The notes beneath the pieces are model-generated. The model did not search any database and had not been told where the DNA came from. It was given only the letters and a program-made list of their open reading frames with translations. A stretch of DNA of 64,000 nt from contig JAGKQI010000091.1 of assembly GCA_018806915.1 (NCBI GenBank), positions 1,116,001-1,180,000 of the forward strand. The letters are read 5' to 3'. Positions 1 through 9,292 of this stretch are shown piece after piece. Source of the stretch: Phytophthora colocasiae (taxonomy: Eukaryota > Oomycota > Peronosporomycetes > Peronosporales > Peronosporaceae). A program made the translations under genes and the position numbers. How positions within the stretch are numbered: the first letter of the stretch is position 1; each line of letters opens with the position of its first letter.

Positions 1-179
1 GACGCGGTTCGTGACCGCTTGGTCTGCGAGCGGCAAGAAGTCCTCGGAGGGGTTGTCTGCAAGTTCTCGACGGTCGCGTTGAAGATGTTGCTGATGTTAC
101 GGATGCGGATCTCGCGGTTGTAGACGCGAAACGCGAACACCCCAAAGCGGATGTACTGACCGGCAATGTCGTTCCCTGC
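1..179 (-). pseudogene. Downstream coding-like block, copy 1 (partial)
   Basis: Homologue of the block at 1639-1842, cut by the window edge. It has one G fewer in the run near 51 (4 against 5), which breaks the frame. Confidence 0.4.
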
Positions 180-213
180 CTTTTCAAGAAACCTTAGTAA
201 CAAAAATAAAGTA

Positions 214-954
214 TTAGTCACAACGTACATCGATTTGTTCGAGTATCCAGTCGTCAATGCGCTTACGAACGCTATCCCGCAACGTGATGCCGTTCGCGTA
301 GTACTGCGGAGGTACCAGCACCTCACATCCTAAGGCGCGGAGTTTCTTGAGTTCTTGCTCGACATGAAGGCCTTCCTGGCCTTCGACGATCTTGAACACC
401 AGCGGGTATTGACCAGCGGAAGGCCGTGTGTGTTCCGCACGTCTTCACAACCCGAAGCGTTAAGCAACGCAACCACCGGCTTCTTGCGGCCGGCCACGGG
501 GTTTTCGATCGATCGATTATGGCTCCTACCCCACCGCCCATGCATGTCCGCGAGTTTCTTGCTTAGCTTAAGGATTTCCCTCGCAAAGTATCTAGCTTCC
601 TGTAGTGCGTGCCTTGCGTCTTCTCTTGCTTGCTCTTCGCGAGCTCTTGCTTGCTCCTCGCGAGCCATAGACTGCCGGACTTCTTCCCTTGCTTGCTCTT
701 CGCGAGCTCTTGCGTCCTCCTTGCTTGCTCTTGCGTGATGCGGACTTCTTCCCTTGCTTGCTCCTCGCGAGCCATAGACTGTTCCTTTGCAGTTCTTTCT
801 GCCTTCAAGCGCTCTTCAAGCTTGGCCGCTGTTTTGATTTCCACACGAAGGAGCTCTTCCGCATCTGCTGCTCTTCCTCGGCGGCTGTCGCTCTTCTGGT
901 CTCTGCATCGAGGCGTTCCTCCGTGCGCGCGAGCTGTCTGCGCAGTTCGTCCAT
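214..954 (-). pseudogene. Coiled-coil protein gene, array A copy 1, frameshifted
   Basis: Same gene as the intact copy at 1877-2620, but broken by three one-base deletions, each inside a homopolymer: GGG to GG near 419, CCC to CC near 719, and CCC to CC near 877. The ATG is at 954 and the usual stop at 214. The C-terminal domain is still readable as a 61-residue fragment (214-399). Because all three lesions are single-base losses in runs of identical bases, sequencing error is as likely as real decay. Confidence 0.7.
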
Positions 955-1638
955 CGTTTGTTTTCAAATATTCAAACCCCAAAATGAAAAAGCGCGCAAT
1001 GATGTGGTCCACACTTTGGTGATATGTAATTTCGTGTTTGGAGAAAAGTTTTCAAGAAATCAAACAAGGGAATTCGCAAAAAGCAAAAAAAACGTGAAAA
1101 TTTTCAAAATCGTGTTTTGAGAAAAAGTTTTACAATAGCTCGATCTCAAATCTGAAATCATGGTCGGACTCAAAGATGGAAATTCGCAAATGCAAAAACG
1201 TGAATATTTGCAAATTCGTGTTTGAAGAAAAGTTTTCCAAGAGCTCGATCTGAAATCATGGTCGGACTCAAAGATGGAAATTCGCAAAATGCATGCATAA
1301 AGGTATCTGAAACTTAACAGTAGTGTCCTTAGACGAAGTTATTTGCGATGGTAAACCCAAAGACTGCCGCAATCGATTGCAAAAAAAATGCAAAAAACGT
1401 GAATATTTGCAAATTCGTGTTTGGAGAAAAAGTTTTTTCCAAGAGCTCGATCTCAAATCTGAAATCATCGAAATCAAACAAGGGAACGTGATCGCAGGGC
1501 GTGAACAAGGGCTCAAATTTGCTTTTACAATCGTTTCCAAAATGTAGCAAGCTTGCTCGTGCATAAGTGTGTTCAAACTTTTACGTAGTAGTATTTTGTT
1601 AAAGTATTTCAATCGTTTCGGGTGTCTTCCGCCGTCGT
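955..1638. repeat. AT-rich spacer with nested ~109-bp repeats, unit 1
   Basis: Spacer upstream of copy 1 and downstream of the second coding-like block of unit 2. It contains several variants of a segment that starts GTGAATATTTGC and includes a motif close to CCAAGAGCTCGATC. No gene is supported. The long minus-strand readings here are low-complexity translations of the repeats. Confidence 0.7.
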
Positions 1639-1842
1639 TTACTCTTGGTCGAGAATTCGGGTGACGCGGTTCGTGACCGCTTGGTCTGCGAGCGGCAAGA
1701 AGTCCTCGGAGGGGGTTGTCTGCAAGTTCTCGACGGTCGCGTTGAAGATGTTGCTGATGTTACGGATGCGGATCTCGCGGTTGTAGACGCGAAACGCGAA
1801 CACCCCAAAGCGGATGTACTGACCGGCAATGTCGTTCCCTGC
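1639..1842 (-). CDS. Possible last exon of the coiled-coil gene, copy 2
   Basis: A 67-codon open block, AGNDIAGQYIRFGVF.. to ..VTRILDQE and stop. Codons such as CGC, ATC, AAC, GTC and GAG dominate, so third positions are strongly G or C, like the 247-codon gene just upstream. It has no ATG of its own. An intron from 1891 (GTACGT) to 1843 (..GAAAAG) would join GAT of the main frame in phase to GCA of this block, giving ..EQID-AGNDIAG... The intron would be only 49 bases with a weak AAAAG acceptor, so the join is a hypothesis. Homologous blocks lie in every other unit. I do not recognise the domain. Confidence 0.5.
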   Translation of the reverse strand, partial: AGNDIAGQYIRFGVFAFRVYNREIRIRNISNIFNATVENLQTTPSEDFLPLADQAVTNRVTRILDQE

Positions 1843-1891
1843 CTTTTCAAGAAACCTTAGTAACAAAAATAAAGTATTAGTCACAACGTAC
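1843..1891 (-). other. Candidate 49-base intron in array A gene
   Basis: On the minus strand it opens GTACGT at 1891, has TGACTAATAC and TTACTAAG as possible branch sites and a T-rich stretch, and closes with AAAAG at 1843. It overlaps the last four codons and stop of the unspliced 247-codon frame. Equivalent positions are 3517-3565, 5186-5234, 8515-8563 and 10184-10232; copy 5 is one base shorter (6844-6891). Confidence 0.3.
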
Positions 1892-2620
1892 ATCGATTTG
1901 TTCGAGTATCCAGTCGTCAATGCGCTTACGAACGCTATCCCGCAACGTGATGCCGTTCGCGTAGTACTGCGGAGGTACCAGCACCTCACATCCTAAGGCG
2001 CGGAGTTTCTTGAGTTCTTGCTCGACATGAAGGCCTTCCTGGCCTTCGACGATCTTGAACACCAGCGGGTATTGACCAGCGGGAAGGCCGTGTGTGTTCC
2101 GCACGTCTTCACAACCCGAAGCGTTAAGCAACGCAACCACCGGCTTCTTGCGGCCGGCCACGGGGTTTTCGATCGATCGATTATGGCTCCTACCCCACCG
2201 CCCATGCATGTCCGCGAGTTTCTTGCTTAGCTTAAGGATTTCCCTCGCAAAGTATCTAGCTTCCTGTAGTGCGTGCCTTGCGTCTTCTCTTGCTTGCTCT
2301 TCGCGAGCTCTTGCTTGCTCCTCGCGAGCCATAGACTGCCGGACTTCTTCCCTTGCTTGCTCTTCGCGAGCTCTTGCGTCCTCCCTTGCTTGCTCTTGCG
2401 TGATGCGGACTTCTTCCCTTGCTTGCTCCTCGCGAGCCATAGACTGTTCCTTTGCAGTTCTTTCTGCCTTCAAGCGCTCTTCAAGCTTGGCCGCTGTTTT
2501 GATTTCCACACGAAGGAGCTCTTCCGCATCTGCTGCTCTTCCCTCGGCGGCTGTCGCTCTTCTGGTCTCTGCATCGAGGCGTTCCTCCGTGCGCGCGAGC
2601 TGTCTGCGCAGTTCGTCCAT
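1877..2620 (-). CDS. Coiled-coil protein with compact C-terminal domain, array A copy 2
   Basis: A 247-residue protein of unknown function. Residues 1-125 are a continuous charged helix rich in Arg, Glu and Ala, with repeats of the form AREEQAREE and EEQARAREEQ, predicted to form a long coiled coil. Residues 140-155 are a basic linker (GRWGRSHNRS). Residues 158-244 form a compact alpha/beta-like domain with VVALLNASG, VFKIVEGQEG, LKKLRALGCEVLVPP and a basic RDSVRKRIDDW helix. There is no signal peptide or membrane segment. Its architecture (coiled coil, then a GC-EVL-type C-terminal module) recalls the C-terminal parts of MSV199/KilA-N-associated proteins of large DNA viruses (DUF3627-like). 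This is recalled resemblance only; no N-terminal MSV199 or KilA-N domain is present. The ATG start is supported by an initiator-like TCATTTT about 30 bases upstream and by high G/C third positions from the first codons. The last codons may be spliced to the block at 1639-1842. Confidence 0.8.
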   Translation of the reverse strand: MDELRRQLARTEERLDAETRRATAAEGRAADAEELLRVEIKTAAKLEERLKAERTAKEQSMAREEQAREEVRITQEQAREDARAREEQAREEVRQSMAREEQARAREEQAREDARHALQEARYFAREILKLSKKLADMHGRWGRSHNRSIENPVAGRKKPVVALLNASGCEDVRNTHGLPAGQYPLVFKIVEGQEGLHVEQELKKLRALGCEVLVPPQYYANGITLRDSVRKRIDDWILEQIDVRCD

Positions 2621-3312
2621 CGTTTGTTTTCAAATATTCAAACCCCAAAATGAAAAAGCGCGCAATGATGTGGTCCACACTTTGGTGATATGTAATTTCG
2701 TGTTTGGAGAAAAGTTTTCCAAGAAATCAAACATGGGAATTCGCAAAATGCAAAAACAACGTGAATATTTGCAAATTCGTGTTTGGAGAAAAAGTTTTCC
2801 AAGAGCTCGATCTCAAATCTGAAATCATGGTCGGACTCAAAGATGGAAATTCGCAAAATGCAAAAAAACGTGAATATTTGCAAATTCGTGTTTGAAGAAA
2901 AAGTTTTCCAAGAGCTCGATCTGAAATCATGGTCGGACTCAAAGATGGAAATTCGCAAAATGCATGCATAAAGGTATCTGAAACTTAACAGTAGTGTCCT
3001 TAGACGAAGTTATTTGCGATGGTAAACCCAAAGACTGCCGCAATCGATTGCAAAAAAAAAATGCAAAAAAACGTGAATATTTGCAAATTCGTGTTTGGAG
3101 AAAAAGTTTTTTCCAAGAGCTCGATCTCAAATCTGAAATCATCGAAATCAAACAAGGGAACGTGATCGCAGGGCGTGAACAAGGGCTCAAATTTGCTTTT
3201 ACAATCGTTTCCAAAATGTAGCAAGCTTGCTCGTGCATAAGTGTGTTCAAACTTTTACGTAGTAGTATTTTGTTAAAGTATTTCAATCGTTTCGGGTGTC
3301 TTCCGCCGTCGT
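2621..3312. repeat. AT-rich spacer with nested ~109-bp repeats, unit 2
   Basis: Copies of the nested repeat start GTGAATATTTGC at 2761, 2870 and 3073, with a partial copy near 2695. The first two are 109 bases apart; a 94-base insertion-like segment separates the second from the third. Perfect palindromes ATGCATGCAT (2960-2969) and GCAATCGATTGC (3040-3051) flank that segment, and GCAAGCTTGC lies near 3221. No gene is supported. Confidence 0.75.
2647..2653 (-). promoter_or_regulatory. Initiator-like element of array A gene
   Basis: TCATTTT on the minus strand, preceded by CTTTT, about 27-33 bases upstream of the ATG at 2620. This fits the oomycete initiator (TCATT plus pyrimidines) and the short 5' leaders usual there. 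The same element precedes the other copies. Confidence 0.4.
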
Positions 3313-3516
3313 TTACTCTTGGTCGAGAATTCGGGTGACGCGGTTCGTGACCGCTTGGTCTGCGAGCGGCAAGAAGTCCTCGGAGGGGGTTGTCTGCAAG
3401 TTCTCGACGGTCGCGTTGAAGATGTTGCTGATGTTACGGATGCGGATCTCGCGGTTGTAGACGCGAAACGCGAACACCCCAAAGCGGATGTACTGACCGG
3501 CAATGTCGTTCCCTGC
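3313..3516 (-). CDS. Possible last exon, copy 3
   Basis: Same 67-codon high-G/C third-position block as at 1639-1842, intact, with stop at 3313. Confidence 0.45.
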   Translation of the reverse strand, partial: AGNDIAGQYIRFGVFAFRVYNREIRIRNISNIFNATVENLQTTPSEDFLPLADQAVTNRVTRILDQE

Positions 3517-3550
3517 CTTTTCAAGAAACCTTAGTAACAAAAATAAAGTA

Positions 3551-4294
3551 TTAGTCACAACGTACATCGATTTGTTCGAGTATCCAGTCGTCAATGCGCT
3601 TACGAACGCTATCCCGCAACGTGATGCCGTTCGCGTAGTACTGCGGAGGTACCAGCACCTCACATCCTAAGGCGCGGAGTTTCTTGAGTTCTTGCTCGAC
3701 ATGAAGGCCTTCCTGGCCTTCGACGATCTTGAACACCAGCGGGTATTGACCAGCGGGAAGGCCGTGTGTGTTCCGCACGTCTTCACAACCCGAAGCGTTA
3801 AGCAACGCAACCACCGGCTTCTTGCGGCCGGCCACGGGATTTTCGATCGATCGATTATGGCTCCTACCCCACCGCCCATGCATGTCCGCGAGTTTCTTGC
3901 TTAGCTTAAGGATTTCCCTCGCAAAGTATCTAGCTTCCTGTAGTGCGTGCCTTGCGTCTTCTCTTGCTTGCTCTTCGCGAGCTCTTGCTTGCTCCTCGCG
4001 AGCCATAGACTGCCGGACTTCTTCCCTTGCTTGCTCTTCGCGAGCTCTTGCGTCCTCCCTTGCTTGCTCTTGCGTGATGCGGACTTCTTCCCTTGCTTGC
4101 TCCTCGCGAGCCATAGACTGTTCCTTTGCAGTTCTTTCTGCCTTCAAGCGCTCTTCAAGCTTGGCCGCTGTTTTGATTTCCACACGAAGGAGCTCTTCCG
4201 CATCTGCTGCTCTTCCCTCGGCGGCTGTCGCTCTTCTGGTCTCTGCATCGAGGCGTTCCTCCGTGCGCGCGAGCTGTCTGCGCAGTTCGTCCAT
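3551..4294 (-). CDS. Coiled-coil protein, array A copy 3
   Basis: Intact 247-residue copy identical in protein sequence to copy 2. A G-to-A change near 3839 is silent (an Asn codon). The silent change and intact frame show that this copy can encode the full coiled coil and C-terminal domain. Confidence 0.8.
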   Translation of the reverse strand: MDELRRQLARTEERLDAETRRATAAEGRAADAEELLRVEIKTAAKLEERLKAERTAKEQSMAREEQAREEVRITQEQAREDARAREEQAREEVRQSMAREEQARAREEQAREDARHALQEARYFAREILKLSKKLADMHGRWGRSHNRSIENPVAGRKKPVVALLNASGCEDVRNTHGLPAGQYPLVFKIVEGQEGLHVEQELKKLRALGCEVLVPPQYYANGITLRDSVRKRIDDWILEQIDVRCD

Positions 4295-4981
4295 CGTTTG
4301 TTTTCAAATATTCAAACCCCAAAATGAAAAAGCGCGCAATGATGTGGTCCACACTTTGGTGATATGTAATTTCGTGTTTGGAGAAAAGTTTTCCAAGAAA
4401 TCAAACATGGGAATTCGCAAATGCAAAAACAACGTGAATATTTGCAAATTCGTGTTTGGAGAAAAAGTTTTCCAAGAGCTCGATCTCAAATCTGAAATCA
4501 TGGTCGGACTCAAAGATGGAAATTCGCAAAATGCAAAAAAACGTGAATATTTGCAAATTCGTGTTTGAAGAAAAAGTTTTCCAAGAGCTCGATCTGAAAT
4601 CATGGTCGGACTCAAAGATGGAAATTCGCAAAATGCATGCATAAAGGTATCTGAAACTTAACAGTAGTGTCCTTAGACGAAGTTATTTGCGATGGTAAAC
4701 CCAAAGACTGCCGCAATCGATTGCAAAAAAATGCAAAAAACGTGAATATTTGCAAATTCGTGTTTGGAGAAAAAGTTTTTTCCAAGAGCTCGATCTCAAA
4801 TCTGAAATCATCGAAATCAAACAAGGGAACGTGATCGCAGGGCGTGAACAAGGGCTCAAATTTGCTTTTACAATCGTTTCCAAAATGTAGCAAGCTTGCT
4901 CGTGCATAAGTGTGTTCAAACTTTTACGTAGTAGTATTTTGTTAAAGTATTTCAATCGTTTCGGGTGTCTTCCGCCGTCGT
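4295..4981. repeat. AT-rich spacer with nested repeats, unit 3
   Basis: Same arrangement as 2621-3312, with small length differences in A-runs. No gene supported. Confidence 0.7.
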
Positions 4982-5185
4982 TTACTCTTGGTCGAGAATT
5001 CGGGTGACGCGGTTCGTGACCGCTTGGTCTGCGAGCGGCAAGAAGTCCTCGGAGGGGGTTGTCTGCAAGTTCTCGACGGTCGCGTTGAAGATGTTGCTGA
5101 TGTTACGGATGCGGATCTCGCGGTTGTAGACGCGAAACGCGAACACCCCAAAGCGGATGTACTGACCGGCAATGTCGTTCCCTGC
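4982..5185 (-). CDS. Possible last exon, copy 4
   Basis: Intact 67-codon block homologous to 1639-1842. Its upstream main frame is broken in this unit. Confidence 0.4.
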   Translation of the reverse strand, partial: AGNDIAGQYIRFGVFAFRVYNREIRIRNISNIFNATVENLQTTPSEDFLPLADQAVTNRVTRILDQE

Positions 5186-5219
5186 CTTTTCAAGAAACCT
5201 TAGTAACAAAAATAAAGTA

Positions 5220-5962
5220 TTAGTCACAACGTACATCGATTTGTTCGAGTATCCAGTCGTCAATGCGCTTACGAACGCTATCCCGCAACGTGATGCCGTT
5301 CGCGTAGTACTGCGGAGGTACCAGCACCTCACATCCTAAGGCGCGGAGTTTCTTGAGTTCTTGCTCGACATGAAGGCCTTCCTGGCCTTCGACGATCTTG
5401 AACACCAGCGGGTATTGACCAGCGGGAAGGCCGTGTGTGTTCCGCACGTCTTCACAACCCGAAGCGTTAAGCAACGCAACCACCGGCTTCTTGCGGCCGG
5501 CCACGGGTTTTCGATCGATCGATTATGGCTCCTACCCCACCGCCCATGCATGTCCGCGAGTTTCTTGCTTAGCTTAAGGATTTCCCTCGCAAAGTATCTA
5601 GCTTCCTGTAGTGCGTGCCTTGCGTCTTCTCTTGCTTGCTCTTCGCGAGCTCTTGCTTGCTCCTCGCGAGCCATAGACTGCCGGACTTCTTCCCTTGCTT
5701 GCTCTTCGCGAGCTCTTGCGTCCTCCCTTGCTTGCTCTTGCGTGATGCGGACTTCTTCCCTTGCTTGCTCCTCGCGAGCCATAGACTGTTCCTTTGCAGT
5801 TCTTTCTGCCTTCAAGCGCTCTTCAAGCTTGGCCGCTGTTTTGATTTCCACACGAAGGAGCTCTTCCGCATCTGCTGCTCTTCCCTCGGCGGCTGTCGCT
5901 CTTCTGGTCTCTGCATCGAGGCGTTCCTCCGTGCGCGCGAGCTGTCTGCGCAGTTCGTCCAT
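5220..5962 (-). pseudogene. Coiled-coil protein gene, copy 4, one-base frameshift
   Basis: ATG at 5962. The coiled coil and the basic linker read normally, but one G is lost in the run GGGG near 5505, just before the C-terminal domain. The frame then runs through out of register to 5336, while the correct C-terminal domain stays open from 5504 to 5220. A homopolymer sequencing error would explain this as well as a mutation. Confidence 0.75.
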
Positions 5963-6641
5963 CGTTTGTTTTCAAATATTCAAACCCCAAAATGAAAAAG
6001 CGCGCAATGATGTGGTCCACACTTTGGTGATATGTAATTTCGTGTTTGGAGAAAAGTTTTCCAAGAAATCAAACATGGGAATTCGCAAAATGCAAAAACA
6101 ACGTGAATATTTGCAAATTCGTGTTTGGAGAAAAAGTTTTCCAAGAGCTCGATCTCAAATCTGAAATCATGGTCGGACTCAAAGATGGAAATTCGCAAAT
6201 GCAAAAAACGTGAATATTTGCAAATTCGTGTTTGAAGAAAAGTTTTACATGATCACGATCTGAAATCATGGTCGGACTCAAAGATGGAAATTCGCAAAAT
6301 GCATGCATAAAGGTATCTGAAACTTAACAGTAGTGTCATTAGACGAATTTATTTGCGATGGTAAACCCAAAGACTTCCGCAATCGATTGCAAAAAAATGC
6401 AAAACGTGAATATTTGCAAATTCGTGTTTGGAGAAAAGTTTTTCAAGAGCTCGATCTCAAATCTGAAATCATCGAAATCAAACAAGGGAACGTGATCGCA
6501 GGGCGTGAACAAGGGCTCAAATTTGCTTTTACAATCGTTTCCAAAATGTAGCAAGCTTGCTCGTGCATAAGTGTGTTCAAACTTTTACGTAGTAGTATTT
6601 TGTTAAAGTATTTCAATCGTTTCGGTGTCTTCCGCCGTCGT
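5963..6641. repeat. AT-rich spacer with nested repeats, unit 4 (most diverged)
   Basis: Same layout, but with more substitutions than the other spacers. For example, the segment near 6245-6260 reads ACATGATCACGATC where others have CCAAGAGCTCGATC, and single-base changes occur near 6338 and 6347. A-runs are shorter. No gene supported. Confidence 0.7.
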
Positions 6642-6843
6642 TTACTCTTGGTCGAGAATTCGGGTGACGCGGTTCGTGACCGCTTGGTCTGCGAGCGGCA
6701 AGAAGTCCTCGGAGGGTTGTCTGCAAGTTCTCGACGGTCGCGTTGACGATGTTGCTGATGTTACGGATGCGGATCTCGCGGTTGTAGACGCGAAACGCGA
6801 ACACCCCAAAGCGGATGTACTGACCGGCAATGTCGTTCCCTGC
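6642..6843 (-). pseudogene. Downstream coding-like block, copy 5, frameshifted
   Basis: Homologue of 1639-1842 with the G run near 6715 reduced to three, which breaks the frame between the two halves. Confidence 0.45.
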
Positions 6844-6876
6844 CTTTTCAAGAAACCTTAGTAACAAAATAAAGTA

Positions 6877-7620
6877 TTAGTCACAACGTACATCGATTTG
6901 TTCGAGTATCCAGTCGTCAATGCGCTTACGAACGCTATCCCGCAACGTGATGCCGTTCGCGTAGTACTGCGGAGGTACCAGCACCTCACATCCTAAGGCG
7001 CGGAGTTTCTTGAGTTCTTGCTCGACATGAAGGCCTTCCTGGCCTTCGACGATCTTGAACACCAGCGGGTATTGACCAGCGGGAAGGCCGTGTGTGTTCC
7101 GCACGTCTTCACAACCCGAAGCGTTAAGCAACGCAACCACCGGCTTCTTGCGGCCGGCCACGGGGTTTTCGATCGATCGATTATGGCTCCTACCCCACCG
7201 CCCATGCATGTCCGCGAGTTTCTTGCTTAGCTTAAGGATTTCCCTCGCAAAGTATCTAGCTTCCTGTAGTGCGTGCCTTGCGTCTTCTCTTGCTTGCTCT
7301 TCGCGAGCTCTTGCTTGCTCCTCGCGAGCCATAGACTGCCGGACTTCTTCCCTTGCTTGCTCTTCGCGAGCTCTTGCGTCCTCCCTTGCTTGCTCTTGCG
7401 TGATGCGGACTTCTTCCCTTGCTTGCTCCTCGCGAGCCATAGACTGTTCCTTTGCAGTTCTTTCTGCCTTCAAGCGCTCTTCAAGCTTGGCCGCTGTTTT
7501 GATTTCCACACGAAGGAGCTCTTCCGCATCTGCTGCTCTTCCCTCGGCGGCTGTCGCTCTTCTGGTCTCTGCATCGAGGCGTTCCTCCGTGCGCGCGAGC
7601 TGTCTGCGCAGTTCGTCCAT
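6877..7620 (-). CDS. Coiled-coil protein, array A copy 5
   Basis: Intact 247-residue copy with the same protein as copy 2, ATG at 7620. The unit downstream of it is more diverged (spacer 4 and a broken downstream block), yet this gene body is unchanged. Confidence 0.8.
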   Translation of the reverse strand: MDELRRQLARTEERLDAETRRATAAEGRAADAEELLRVEIKTAAKLEERLKAERTAKEQSMAREEQAREEVRITQEQAREDARAREEQAREEVRQSMAREEQARAREEQAREDARHALQEARYFAREILKLSKKLADMHGRWGRSHNRSIENPVAGRKKPVVALLNASGCEDVRNTHGLPAGQYPLVFKIVEGQEGLHVEQELKKLRALGCEVLVPPQYYANGITLRDSVRKRIDDWILEQIDVRCD

Positions 7621-8310
7621 CGTTTGTTTTCAAATATTCAAACCCCAAAATGAAAAAGCGCGCAATGATGTGGTCCACACTTTGGTGATATGTAATTTCG
7701 TGTTTGGAGAAAAGTTTTCCAAGAAATCAAACATGGGAATTCGCAAAATGCAAAAACAACGTGAATATTTGCAAATTCGTGTTTGGAGAAAAAGTTTTCC
7801 AAGAGCTCGATCTCAAATCTGAAATCATGGTCGGACTCAAAGATGGAAATTCGCAAAATGCAAAAAAACGTGAATATTTGCAAATTCGTGTTTGAAGAAA
7901 AAGTTTTCCAAGAGCTCGATCTGAAATCATGGTCGGACTCAAAGATGGAAATTCGCAAAATGCATGCATAAAGGTATCTGAAACTTAACAGTAGTGTCCT
8001 TAGACGAAGTTATTTGCGATGGTAAACCCAAAGACTGCCGCAATCGATTGCAAAAAAAATGCAAAAAACGTGAATATTTGCAAATTCGTGTTTGGAGAAA
8101 AAGTTTTTTCCAAGAGCTCGATCTCAAATCTGAAATCATCGAAATCAAACAAGGGAACGTGATCGCAGGGCGTGAACAAGGGCTCAAATTTGCTTTTACA
8201 ATCGTTTCCAAAATGTAGCAAGCTTGCTCGTGCATAAGTGTGTTCAAACTTTTACGTAGTAGTATTTTTGTTAAAGTATTTCAATCGTTTCGGGTGTCTT
8301 CCGACGTCGT
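7621..8310. repeat. AT-rich spacer with nested repeats, unit 5
   Basis: Same layout as 2621-3312. No gene supported. Confidence 0.7.
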
Positions 8311-8514
8311 TTACTCTTGGTCGAGAATTCGGGTGACGCGGTTCGTGACCGCTTGGTCTGCGAGCGGCAAGAAGTCCTCGGATGGGGTTGTCTGCAAGTT
8401 CTCGACGGTCGCGTTGAAGATGTTGCTGATGTTACGGATGCGGATCTCGCGGTTGTAGACGCGAAACGCGAACACCCCAAAGCGGATGTACTGACCGGCA
8501 ATGTCGTTCCCTGC
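8311..8514 (-). CDS. Possible last exon, copy 6
   Basis: Intact 67-codon block. A G-to-T change near 8383 is silent (third position of a Pro codon), mild support for constraint on this frame. Confidence 0.45.
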   Translation of the reverse strand, partial: AGNDIAGQYIRFGVFAFRVYNREIRIRNISNIFNATVENLQTTPSEDFLPLADQAVTNRVTRILDQE

Positions 8515-8548
8515 CTTTTCAAGAAACCTTAGTAACAAAAATAAAGTA

Positions 8549-9292
8549 TTAGTCACAACGTACATCGATTTGTTCGAGTATCCAGTCGTCAATGCGCTTA
8601 CGAACGCTATCCCGCAACGTGATGCCGTTCGCGTAGTACTGCGGAGGTACCAGCACCTCACATCCTAAGGCGCGGAGTTTCTTGAGTTCTTGCTCGACAT
8701 GAAGGCCTTCCTGGCCTTCGACGATCTTGAACACCAGCGGGTATTGACCAGCGGGAAGGCCGTGTGTGTTCCGCACGTCTTCACAACCCGAAGCGTTAAG
8801 CAACGCAACCACCGGCTTCTTGCGGCCGGCCACGGGGTTTTCGATCGATCGATTATGGCTCCTACCCCACCGCCCATGCATGTCCGCGAGTTTCTTGCTT
8901 AGCTTAAGGATTTCCCTCGCAAAGTATCTAGCTTCCTGTAGTGCGTGCCTTGCGTCTTCTCTTGCTTGCTCTTCGCGAGCTCTTGCTTGCTCCTCGCGAG
9001 CCATAGACTGCCGGACTTCTTCCCTTGCTTGCTCTTCGCGAGCTCTTGCGTCCTCCCTTGCTTGCTCTTGCGTGATGCGGACTTCTTCCCTTGCTTGCTC
9101 CTCGCGAGCCATAGACTGTTCCTTTGCAGTTCTTTCTGCCTTCAAGCGCTCTTCAAGCTTGGCCGCTGTTTTGATTTCCACACGAAGGAGCTCTTCCGCA
9201 TCTGCTGCTCTTCCCTCGGCGGCTGTCGCTCTTCTGGTCTCTGCATCGAGGCGTTCCTCCGTGCGCGCGAGCTGTCTGCGCAGTTCGTCCAT
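8549..9292 (-). CDS. Coiled-coil protein, array A copy 6
   Basis: Intact 247-residue copy, same protein as copy 2, ATG at 9292. Confidence 0.8.
   Translation of the reverse strand: MDELRRQLARTEERLDAETRRATAAEGRAADAEELLRVEIKTAAKLEERLKAERTAKEQSMAREEQAREEVRITQEQAREDARAREEQAREEVRQSMAREEQARAREEQAREDARHALQEARYFAREILKLSKKLADMHGRWGRSHNRSIENPVAGRKKPVVALLNASGCEDVRNTHGLPAGQYPLVFKIVEGQEGLHVEQELKKLRALGCEVLVPPQYYANGITLRDSVRKRIDDWILEQIDVRCD

Noticed and set aside
1639..1850. 83-codon frame ending ..SKRRRKTPETIEIL, with a nuclear-localisation-like run
   Set aside because: Overlaps the AGNDIAG frame, which has much stronger G/C third positions. Kept only as an alternative.
2094..2822. 242-codon plus-strand ORF antisense to the coiled-coil gene (Ser/Ala/Cys-rich)
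   Set aside because: Mirror of the repetitive Arg/Glu codons on the other strand. Composition is low-complexity and the minus-strand frame explains the sequence.
2638..2969. Minus-strand ORFs of 80-115 codons with repeated FESDHDF and SPTMISD peptides in the A spacer
   Set aside because: Translations of the 109-base nested repeat in several frames; no codon bias and frame lost by A-run changes.
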